Shown here piece by piece: positions 54,154 to 64,000 of a DNA stretch of 64,000 nucleotides. Position 1 is the stretch's first letter. The number at the start of each line of letters is the position of its first letter. Source of the DNA: Nymphalis io (lineage: Eukaryota > Arthropoda > Insecta > Lepidoptera > Nymphalidae); contig NC_065898.1 of assembly GCF_905147045.1 (NCBI RefSeq), forward strand, positions 4,340,001 through 4,404,000. Reading direction: 5' to 3'. Under the pieces are notes generated by a model. It worked only from the letters and a program-made list of their open reading frames with translations. It searched no databases and had not been told where the DNA came from. The position numbers and the translations under genes were made by a program.

Positions 54154-56520
54154 CGAAGACACTATACTTCAGATTCATTTGAATTTGTGTAACTATAGAC
54201 TCAATATAAATGTTCCTTTTATCCTTTTTTATGTTTTTATTTTAGTTTATTTATTTTCAATATAAAAATCTTTTTTAATCATTTTTATTTTATTAAAAAA
54301 TCCCAGATTTTATGATTACAATTTTATTCTAAAAATCATGAACATATTAAAGCAAATTATTTATAAAGTATTTATATAAAATTTACAGTTTATTAAAATA
54401 TAATAACGACGTTAATTCCCGTCCTAAATATTTATTGTTAAAAATAAATATTTTATTTAAATTCCGAATATTTAAATTCAATATTAAACAATAAAAAATA
54501 TTTTCAAACCAAAAATATATAAAAAAAACTGAACAAACTTAATTTTATATGTATTAACAGATTTGCAATCGAATATTATTTTTATAATTTACAATTAAAA
54601 ACAGAGCGTCAAATAAATAAACATCGAAATTGAAAAGATATTTTAAAAAGTAGCTTTAATTCATATGATTCTAAAATAGATATTTAAAAAGTCAAGATAA
54701 TAATATCTTGTAATACTTGACTGACGAAAGACTATATAAAAACTTTTTGAAGACGAAATACGATACACACGTAATATATAAAAAAGGGGATACTCGGTTG
54801 GAGTCAACTCTCCTTTAAATGATCCGTAGATAAACTATACTAGACTTAGTCTATAGGAAGATGTATTCCTATAGTAGCTATTACGGTTATTAAAAAATAT
54901 GGACGTGTTTTAAATATGGTGTAGAAGATTTTATTCATTATTGTCAAAAAAGTTAAATTAGCAGAGAGGTTATTTATAGAACGTCCAAAACCAAAGCTAC
55001 ATAGAAATAATTAGTATTTAAATAAATGTGCCAAGCCGTTAAGTCATTTTTCTAGTTATATGTTTCATCAGGTACATAAGATTAATAAATATATTATTAT
55101 ATATTAAATATATATAAATTTGTAATAATATTTTACGATTGTTTATTTTAATAGAATCTCTTATTAATTATAATCTAATAAACTTCTCTTATTCTTTATA
55201 ATTTTTATAATTTAATATATATTTTCGCATGACTCAACAACGGAGTCAAATTATTATCAAATTTAATATGAAATTATTAAACCTTATTTTTAATTTGTAT
55301 TAGTCCTTGTTTATAAAACATAACAATTTATTTGTTATATATTGGTGTGTTTTAAGTATAGTTCATAAAAGAAAATTGATGTTTTGTGTCATTACATTTG
55401 TTTATATACTTTTTATAATGATTGTTATTGATTTGAATTATATGATTCGAAATTTAATTTTTACGAAAATATAAACTTGTTAAATATTTATTTATTTAAT
55501 TAGAATATTTCAAAATCTACTTTTATTAAAAAAGATTTTCTTTATATAATGAGGTAAGAGTACGTTTAAAATTACATAAATATTTATATATATTGAAATA
55601 TATTTATTTGTAAATAATAACAAATTTAATTATGAATCGATTTATGCTTATAAATGTCGTAATTATAGTGTAGAATACAAAATAAATATCATTTTTGGGA
55701 GGTTATAATCTCTCCAGTAGAATGTGGTCCAGAATAGTGACTTAACTTGTGCATTAAAATCAATAAATAATAAGAAAAATATAACCAGTAACATTCTAAT
55801 TATGTATGTACATAGATAATAAACGCTCAAATATATTTAAATAAAAAAAAAAGAATAAAGAGACTTATTCATAAACTGATTTTTGTTAAATGCTTATAGA
55901 AGTAGTATTGTATAATAGAAAATGTTTAAATCAGTATTTAAGACGAAAAAAAAATATCGAAATGTTTGGATATTTGAAAAATATAAATGCACGTTGATAA
56001 TTAGATATGTAATTGTTTTATGGATATATCAATAATTTAATAATTATTGTAATGTGTTCATTGTAAGTACGTCAAGAGATTAAAAAAAAACTTTTTAATT
56101 TTAATATACTAATGCATCGTGTTATCGTTCCATATTATAATCTATATTAAAGTTATAATGTATGTTATTATTTTAATCACAACGTTATAATATCTGAGTG
56201 TTTAATAATTTTCGTTTCAAATAATTTATTTTAAAATACAGATATGAATAAAATATATGTAGACTATGGTGACGTAATTATTCATATTTCTTTAGATAAT
56301 ATTTTAAAAGATATATATGTGAATGTATGTATAGGATTCGTTGTATTAAAGTATTGAAAAATAATTTTATCTTTCATTTAATAATTATATTTATTCCCAT
56401 CAAATACTCATTGAGGTAAAGTTACCGATTCATAAAGGCCAGTGGTCGTACAAAAAGTTCATAGAAATTTAGAACCGTACCTCTTTCACTGTAAATAAAC
56501 TCTTATATTATCAATTAGCA
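54154..56520. other. 3' UTR and intergenic DNA
   Basis: Extremely AT-rich, with many chance AATAAA motifs (first clear one 54443-54448), so the scaffold gene's poly(A) site cannot be fixed. No repeats or coding sequence recognised. Confidence 0.6.
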
Positions 56521-56639
56521 GGTACGAACGAATTTCACGTTCATCGAAAGAAAAGTTTGAGGGCGACGTTAATTTACACGACTTATAAGCTACTAACACG
56601 AAAAATAAACAATCTGGCGATATCCTTCCCTTTTTATTG

Positions 56640-56860
56640 CTTCCAAAGTAAAAACGGTACGAAGGCTTCGGCAGGCGGAGAGAGGTGGGAGGGGTACTGC
56701 TACAGGAGCGCTACTGCCTCTGACGACGTGAGTACAGTAGTACGCGTCCAACTCCCACCAGTCGCGCGCCGTCTGCGCACACGCAGCCTTCGCGCCAAGC
56801 AAAACTAACCTATAAAACAACTATAGTGTAGCAACTGTGTATAAAACTTTTATCAGTGGA
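56640..56860 (+). promoter_or_regulatory. Probable promoter of a downstream gene
   Basis: GC- and CpG-rich island (56660-56800) in AT-rich surroundings, followed by TATA-like tataaaa at 56811 and 56840 and an arthropod initiator-like tcagt at 56853. Start site not determined. Confidence 0.45.
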
Positions 56861-57187
56861 TTACAGTGAGAATAACTCGAACTGTGATGTGTCCATACGT
56901 AACCGAGTGCATCAACGTTACGCGTGTAGCGTTACGGCAATAACTCTTCTAAATTGTGTCGCCTATTAACTGTTTATGGTATGTGCAGTGCGTCTATTGT
57001 TGTGTGCGCTTCCACTAATCTCCAATTCACCTGTCCACGCCAAATGTGGTTAGACTGTGAAATGTGACAAAAAATGGCAATGATCTATCATTGTTCGGTG
57101 TGGACCCTCGGTTTGTAAACTTTGTGGGCGACTACCTGACTCTGGGGTTGGAGGCGTCGGACGATCGATCGGACAACCAGTCGCCTT
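56860..57187 (+). other. Candidate first exon with several upstream ORFs
   Basis: Moderate GC, ends cctt|gtgagt at 57187/57188, a good donor. Short ATG frames: 56887 (18 codons), 56976-57053 (25 codons, starting MVCAVRLLLCALPLIS), 57044-57067 and 57074-57118. The 3' end also reads FVNFVGDYLTLGLEAS in a frame without ATG. Best explained as a non-coding leader; an earlier donor (gtatgt after ATG at 56976) is possible. Confidence 0.4.
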
Positions 57188-57822
57188 GTGAGTTCGATTT
57201 TTTTATAGAATATGTAATTTAATACGGCGGATGTGGAATAAATTGGGTAGGCAGGGTGCGTTATACGCTACCTGTTTTATTTATCATCGTCATGTGCGCG
57301 GATGTGTGTTATAAAAATCATGTTTATATATTTTTTTTCCTTTAAGAAACCACCCAAGATATTACAATGGTAATGTTAACGGTCCGTGGTTAATACCATT
57401 GTTTGGTTTTATAACTTTGGCCACTGTTTTAAATAATTATACTTACGTGTTTTTATTGTACAAGAAATATAACAAAGATATTATTATTTACAAATGATTA
57501 ACTCGTTGTATTCATCTTATGTGATTAAATTAATTATCAATGTTAATTTACAATCGCTTATTACGCTACAACCGCTTATTTATTTTTTATTTGTTATTTT
57601 AAATACATTTAATAATATTTTTAATTGTTATATACGGTTTATTTTAAATTGCTGACAAGGAGCCAGTAACTTTTTTAACTTTTTTATGTCACTGTAAAGT
57701 TATAGGTGAAAGGAGCCGACCCTTCGACTTCTTAAATGTGATAAGCGAGGACCACAACAAACAATCACATAATGAACAACGTACAAATGATAACTACCTT
57801 GTTGACCTAGTACGTTTTTACG

Positions 57823-58072
57823 TAATAGGTAGACTGACGGGCAAATGAGAGACCACCTGATAGGAAGTACCTACCCATAGACATTTGCGATGTAAGAACT
57901 ATTAACTATTCCTGACATTGTCAATGCATCACCAACTTAAAAACTAAGATGTCAATCACTCACCCTTCAAACTGGGACACAACAACATTAAAATATAGTA
58001 TGGCTGTTTAAGAATATCGGATGAAGGGGTTGTACCTAAACAGACTGGCTAGCAAAAAGCCATACCACCAAG
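57823..58072 (-). repeat. SINE family A, diverged copy
   Basis: gtaggtagactgacggg-like start, accacctgataggaagtacc, cacccttcaaactgggacac, aagccataccaccaagtaa; older than the 59991 copy. Confidence 0.8.
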
Positions 58073-58929
58073 TAATTGGTCAGTTAGTTTATAAAACAGC
58101 ATACACTAGGCTTAAGGTCATGTCTGATTAACCGTCGAATCGTAGAGCGAGGACATATGATGTGCGTTTTGTTTTCGCGCACTCTTGCACATTATAATAT
58201 TTCATGCGTAGTTAGCTACCTTAGGCGAAATTAGTTAGCAGGACGTCATTAAACCCTATACAAATATACTGAAATCAAAATAAAATTCATTTGAAAGACA
58301 CTTTTTGACACTATCAAACAAAATGTAGACTTTTATAAAAAAATCCAAAAGATATGCCTATGTATATATGTATTCATTGTTTACAATTAAACGCGTATAT
58401 CCTACATTCAAATAAATAAAAAAAAAAACGAATAATAAAGACAAAACGTTATTATTGAACAGCTTGTAAACCAAGTTGAAATAACATGGTTAATTCTAAT
58501 GAAACTTCGCATAGTAATAGTTTATGTTGTATCACAATACACATTGTTGTTATAATTGATCACACCACAAGGATTACTAATATATATAGGAATAAAGCAG
58601 TATTTGTACATAGTGATAAGATCTTATCATTTACAACCATCTCTTCAATACAATCTTTTACATAGAGAACAAATAATATAATGTCTTTAATGCTTAAGAT
58701 TTTGATAGATTATGATTTTTTTTTTAATAATATTCTACCAATATTTAAATGTTTAGTAGAATTCCGATACTCCTATTTTCCGCTCCAGTTGAGCGTAAAT
58801 CTTAAAATTTAAATATGAGTGGGATAGAATTTAAGACTCACAAAGCCCAGACAGTAAATTGTTGGGCTATACAAATATAAAAAAAAGTTGGTTAATTATA
58901 TAGCTGTAAAAACTGTAGCCTTTTCTATA

Positions 58930-59280
58930 TTGATACCTCAAGTTAAAGGTTTATTATACGACGTGAGACGTCATTCAGATGAACTCTCATTATCAGTAGT
59001 CTGTTTTGCTGTTTGGGTATTTGAAAAAAAATCAATAGAGTTCAGATTGTACCGTAGAGTGACAGTGTTTTCATACTTCGTCGTGTCGGCTTGCCGTCCC
59101 ATCGGATTATGAGAGTCACGAAATGAAAAGCACAAATATTGTGCACACATATTTGTGCTCTTTAATAGTTCTGCACAGTCGGCTAGTTGCTTGGGCTATT
59201 GGGGCTGGAATCGGTCAAAAGAACACTGTCATCTATGCGTAGAATACTGCCGGGCTTAATACGTTTTAAACGACGCAATC
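58930..59280 (-). repeat. Dispersed lepidopteran repeat, inverted
   Basis: Contains cgtcccatcggattatgaga and gtcacgaaatgaaaagcaca, which inverted reads cataatccgatgggacgg, a motif I remember from other lepidopteran repeats. Produces a chance open frame at 58888-59112. Class unknown. Confidence 0.45.
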
Positions 59281-59869
59281 TCATTTCCTATACATTTACT
59301 TCCTTAGTTACATTTTCATTCATTCTTACTTGAAAATAAATTTACTAACACTAATTTTAAATTCAGGATCACTATATCGGCAGTAGTTATCATTCAGTAA
59401 TTACTTCAAATATACTTGCTATTATTACTGCAAATATTTGCTACTAATATTAAAAAATCCTTTTAAGTTTATAGATTGCAGTCTACTTGGAATTGCTTGG
59501 ATGTATTTGATAATATCGCATAAAAAATAATTAAAAAAAAGTGTTAACACTTTGATTCTAGATTTTTTTGATAAAAGCTGATAGTATAATGGATTTTTAA
59601 GTCAAATTTACGTCAAACAAGGTATTACGCGTTAGATACTTTGAAATTCATCAACTGCTTACCGTTTTCTTACAATCCGCATATTTTAAAAAATGTAACC
59701 TTTCAAATATATTTAAAAATTATACTTTATTTCAATGAGGATTTCTTTTCATCGAATTTAAATTAAATTACTTATAAAATATTCAAAGCCGAATGTATAA
59801 TGATTTTTATAAAGTCTTGTTTATGATGAAATCAAAGAATAATGGCTCTGCCTATAAATGTTTTTCAGA

Positions 59870-59964
59870 TTAGTTAATCAATGTGATGTCTTCTTCTTTC
59901 GAACGTCAAATCAACGATGTAAGAGAGAAATTAGTGTTAAGATAAACAAATGCTAAGCGACGTT
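59870..59964 (+). mobile_element. MITE-like element, copy E, truncated
   Basis: gatgtcttcttctttcgaac and gtcaaatcaacgatgtaaga match the MITE core; the ends are decayed. Directly abuts the SINE target site. Confidence 0.5.
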
Positions 59965-60324
59965 AATACATAAAGACCGTATATACAATAATTTTTTTTT
60001 TTTTTTATAGAATAGGAAGGTGGACGAGCATATGGGCCACCTGATGGTAAGTGGTCACCAAACGCCCTTAGACATTGGCATTGTAAGAAATGTCAACCAT
60101 CGCTCATCAGCTTACAGCCAATGTGCCACCAACCTTGGGAACTAAGATTTTATGTCCCTTGTGCCTGTAATTACACTGGCTCACTCACCCTTCAAACCGG
60201 AACACAACAATATCAAGTATTGCTGTTTTGCGGTAGAATATCTGATGAGTCGGTGGTACCTACCCAGACGAGCTTGCACAAAGCCCTACCACCAGTAAAA
60301 TACATAAAGACCGTATATACAATA
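59965..60324 (-). mobile_element. Young SINE family A insertion with 26-base target-site duplication
   Basis: Element 59991-60298 (long T run, atagaataggaaggtggacg ... aagccctaccaccagt). It is flanked by identical 26-base repeats at 59965-59990 and 60299-60324 (aatacataaagaccgtatat...). A long duplication is expected from LINE-driven retrotransposition. Perfect identity implies recent insertion. Confidence 0.95.
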
Positions 60325-60704
60325 CATATATTTATTTAATATAAAACTGAAACGCGTCTGTTATATAAAATGGTTGCATTGTTCGGTTCAGCCCACAAAT
60401 GGTAGTTAATCAACACCATCAAATGATAACATAATCTAATCTGACACGCTGTCTTATCTTAACAACAGAAACCTTGCGGCACCGAAAAAGAGTCCCGCTT
60501 TTAATAACAATAAACGTAATTGTAACCAATATATTAATTTATTATTTGTACATCACGGATTGTTCGATCAGATAATGATAGCATATTTAACGATCCGAAC
60601 CTAATTTTTCACGGTTAAATTCGATTTCCATGAAATAATTTCAAATATTTCCTTTGATATACACCGCTGTCACTTGATTGGTTAATTGTACCGGAATATA
60701 TATT

Positions 60705-60980
60705 GACGAGCCGGTTGGTGTGGTCGGTAGATACTTGCCTTTCACGCCGAAGGTTGTGGGTTCGATTCCCACCCAGGACAGAGATTTGTGTGCATGAACA
60801 TGTCTGTTTGTCCTGAGTCTGGGTGTAATTATCTATATAAGTATGTATTTACAAAAGAAAAGTAGTATATGTAGTATATCAGTTGTCTGGTTTCCATAGC
60901 ACAGGCTTTATACAAGCTTAATTTGGGATCAGATGGCCGTGTGTGAAAATTTTCCCAGGATATTATTATTATTATATATA
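60705..60980 (+). repeat. SINE family C (tRNA-derived), copy 2
   Basis: gacgagccggttggtgtggt, gtgggttcgattcccaccca, then the same body as copy 1 and a TTA-rich tail. Its B box (ggttcgattcc) is a perfect match to the tRNA consensus. Confidence 0.85.
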
Positions 60981-62099
60981 TTTATATTGACACCTCAACA
61001 ATTTTATTCGTTATATTATTCAAATTATATAATAGTTAATGATTTAAAAGTCATAACACAAGTATATTATCTTAAACTAATCAATTTATAAAGCTGTCAT
61101 TGAAAACAATTTTAGTTAATTATAACATTATTGTACAATAATAAGTGTGTACCTATTAGCATAAAAATTAAGTAGCTCTAGCTAAGGCTTTCTTTACAAT
61201 GTTATATAAAAATATTTAAATTAAATATTTACATATTAAAATTATTAATAAAAAAAGTTTTTTTAAAGTAAGTTTGAAATTCGAACAATGATTCCAAACT
61301 CAGATTGAAAATTTTATACTTAAAAATATAGACAAACAAACTTAATCGCTTATGATAATTCTTAAAAGGTATATTTAATTGTATACGGATGAACATGTTT
61401 AAGAGTCATCAACCCCATCCTGCCGCAAAGGGATTAATGAACGAAAACCTTAGACAGGCCCGTGTAGCGTTGATTTAGTGCCTGAAGATCGAACTGGCCC
61501 AGATCTCAGATAGTAGGTACGCTGGAATGAAAAACAAACATAAACTTGTATTCATATGCGTAGTATGCAGCTAATTATTACATCCATGCTTCTAGAATTA
61601 AATATATTTAAGTAATAATAACATTGAAAATATTGTTATACATATAAGCGTGCTATATTGCTTTAGGTGGATATGACAGTTAATGATTAAATCATAAATA
61701 TAAAATGTGACAAAAGATAATAACTATTCTTGAGAAAAAAAAAGTTTATTTGTATCAACATGCATATACATATATAAAACATACTATATACATGCAGATG
61801 AATTAATGTACTGCGACAAAATAGAAATATAAGGTACAGAAAAAGGGAATAGGAAACATAATTAAATAATTGACAAACTTAATATCAATCTTTAAAAAAA
61901 TAAAGGAAATAAACATAATAATAACCAAAAAAAAATTACTCTGATTTTGTTTCTAACTTAGATTTAGCTTAATAGTATTAAAAAAATCCTACGCAACTTG
62001 CTAATAAAACTTTTTCAATTAATAATAATAAATAACAGATATTATGCAAAATACGTATCTGTATATATTTAAATTTAAAATAAATTAAATTTATATAAA

Positions 62100-62408
62100 A
62101 TAAGCTGAGATGGCCCTGTGGTAAGAACGCGTGAATCTTAACCGATGATCGTGGGTTCAAACCCGGGCAAGCACCACTGAATTTTCATGTGCTTAATTTG
62201 CGATTATAATTCATCTCGTGCTTTACGGTGAAGGAAAACATCGTGAGGAAACCTGCATGTGTCTAATTTCACTGAAATTCTGCCACATGTGTATTCTACC
62301 AAACCGCATTGGAGCAGCGTGGTGGAATAAGCTCCAAACCTTCTTCTCAAAAAGAGGAGAGGAGGCCTTTAGCCCAGCAGTGGGACATTCACAGGCTGTT
62401 ACGGTAAA
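62100..62408 (+). repeat. SINE family B, full-length reference copy
   Basis: tRNA-like head gctgagatggccctgtggta ... cgtgggttcaaacccgggca (clear B box), followed by the body (tcatctcgtgctttacggtg; ctgcatgtgtctaatttcac) and the end gaggcctttagcccagcagt. Its open frames on both strands are not genes. Confidence 0.88.
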
Positions 62409-64000
62409 ATAAGTAATGAATATAAGCATCAGCTGTTATTCTTATAAAAGAGTACCTCAGCCGGCTTACCTGCTGGTTGTTTGTAAAATGTTCAAAACTT
62501 TTCAAAGCTTTACCTAATCTTATAAAACGACGATTCAAAATTGTTTATACTATTTTCATTTTGATTTTCGACATTATTATTTGAGAAAAAAATTAATAAT
62601 CATAAAAGATATTTTTAATCCATACAATCGAATTTTAAGAGAATTTAAAGAGCATTTACTTCATTAATCTGAGACAGTACACCTAAATAAATATTTCATA
62701 CTATCGTAACACGCCTATTGTGATTTTGACGGCGAAATAAATTATTAAGTCGCTGGTAAAAGCATCCAAACCTAAGCCTTATAATTTATTGGGTGATAAT
62801 AATTGAACTCATCTGCTTACATAATATCGAGATCATTATGAAATATTCAGTGAGAACTCGTTACAGGATGGTATGTTTGTATGAGAAAAAGAACTCGATC
62901 CATTAATCTTAATAAATTTTCGTTGCATTATTTTGCATTAATATGAATAAACCGCTCTTTGATAATGCCGTCTCGTTAATGATCTTGATATTAAACTAAT
63001 TTATGTTTTAGTCATAAATAGTTTTAGATGTTTTTTTTTAAATATAATTGCATGTTAGGACTTCCTTATTATGACCTGAAGATCAAATTTAAAGATTCTT
63101 ATTAAGTATTGTTTTATAGTATTGTATTGTATTTGTTATTAATTAAATAACAATTTTTTTTATTTATCATGAGATCTAAAGTATTACATTCATGCGTTAC
63201 TGCAGTGTATTCATACATATTAATATCTATAAATTCTCAAACCAAAAGAGATAAAAGTAGTTTTACAGCTTCGTAGCAAGTAAGATGGTAGAAACTCGAT
63301 CAGGCGTAACCTTAGTGGGAACGAAACGAAACACAAATTTTGCCTGCGAGTGAAAGGGATGACGAATCAGAAGGCTTTTACGGTAGAACGGGCAACACGC
63401 AGTGAAATGTGGGCCCGGCGCTTGACTTCTTTTTCGATCTCGCTTGAATAAATTGATTCTAAGATTTATCTTTTTCCTTTTAACTTACGACCATGGAGGT
63501 ATGATAATTCCATTTTACATTTTATTATTCCTTTTTTATTTTTTTAACAAAAATGTTTTTTTAAGATACGATAATATTTACATAAATAATATAAAATTCA
63601 GGAAACGCTAAGAAAACAATAGTTCATGCAAAAGCAATAAATAGTCAACGTTTTATTGTCCTCGGCGACTTTCATTTCAGTTGGTAACCATCAGATTCAT
63701 CGTAAATCTCAGAATAGCTAATCTCGTAAATTTTAGTAGTGTTGGACAAACATACTAACGTTGGTAAAATCTTTTAAGTACCTAACATTAAAACAAAAAA
63801 AAAAACAAACGCAGTCGTCAAAATCTGAAAAACTTGGACGGAACCCTGAACGTAATAATAGCTATTAAAACATGACAGGACAATTTATTATATTCCTAAT
63901 TATTATTTATCGGAGAATCAAGTTCTTTATAAATAACAGGTATTTTGAGCAATCGAAAGCAACATATCAAGTATAGACATTTATATCGTTTTTTGTATCC

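Larger units (their letters stand above)
57188..64000. other. Downstream region, probably first intron of the next gene
   Basis: 6.8 kb without recognisable exons. Contains SINE A copies (57823, 59991), MITE copy E (59870), SINE C (60705), SINE B (62100) and an inverted dispersed repeat (about 58930-59280). 63270-63460 is GC-richer but shows no feature I can name. Confidence 0.6.

Noticed and set aside
56557..56808. 83-codon open frame over the CpG-rich island
   Set aside because: Composition-driven, low-complexity Arg/Ala sequence upstream of the TATA-like boxes; promoter DNA is the better explanation.
58888..59112. 74-codon open frame
   Set aside because: Lies in an inverted dispersed repeat and has no recognisable domain.
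60121..60339. Open frame with CHQPWELRFYVPCACNYTGS
   Set aside because: It is SINE family A sequence; the same peptide appears wherever the SINE occurs.
60705..60780. tRNA-like sequence with A and B boxes
   Set aside because: Head of SINE family C, shared with 53816; not an independent tRNA gene.
62140..62180. tRNA-like sequence with a good B box
   Set aside because: Part of SINE family B; it continues into a SINE body and has no acceptor-stem pairing.

Overview
The window looks like nuclear DNA from a lepidopteran insect, most likely a butterfly. It is very AT-rich, coding sequence is split into many short exons with GT..AG introns, and it is littered with repeats typical of Lepidoptera. 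These include a tRNA-derived SINE resembling the Metulj family described from Heliconius, a second tRNA-headed SINE, RTE-like and Jockey-like LINE debris, and short inverted-repeat MITEs. No bacterial, viral or organellar genes were seen. All family names come from memory and motif reading; no database search was run.

One plus-strand gene dominates (6420-54153, 5' end outside the window or unfound). I assembled 36 exons with matching phases into one open frame of about 2,149 residues ending in TGA. The first ~1,800 residues are low-complexity Ser/Thr/Pro/Lys/Glu sequence with a poly-proline exon, repeated TQT motifs and a predicted coiled coil. The C-terminus carries one PDZ and two PH domains. 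It reads as a membrane-associated scaffold; I cannot name the orthologue. Exons 1-7 lie far apart (introns to 8 kb, full of repeats), exons 8-26 are packed with mostly ~65-130 base introns, and exons 27-36 are moderately spaced. A second start (ATG at 47843) spliced to an in-phase exon at 47942 would give a 368-residue PDZ-PH-PH isoform without the disordered half.

An intronless minus-strand gene (43898-44971) is nested in intron 26. It encodes a predicted secreted, cysteine-rich protein of 357 residues with a calcium-binding EGF domain. At 56.6-57.2 kb there is a GC-rich, TATA-containing segment with several short upstream ORFs and a strong splice donor, probably the promoter and first non-coding exon of another plus-strand gene continuing to the right.

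The rest is intron or intergenic DNA. The main repeats are a dead Jockey-like LINE in intron 6 (about 31240-34889), an older LINE remnant split by a SINE at 21.6-22.7 kb, an RTE tail at 14.1 kb, roughly 18 copies or fragments of SINE family A, about 11 of family B, two copies of family C, and five MITE copies. The most notable points are the alternative-promoter isoform, the nested antisense gene, a TQT array suggesting dynein light chain binding, a perfect 48-base palindrome at 4452, a double hairpin inside the LINE, a young SINE insertion with a 26-base target-site duplication at 59965-60324, and a SINE lying against the last splice acceptor of the scaffold gene.
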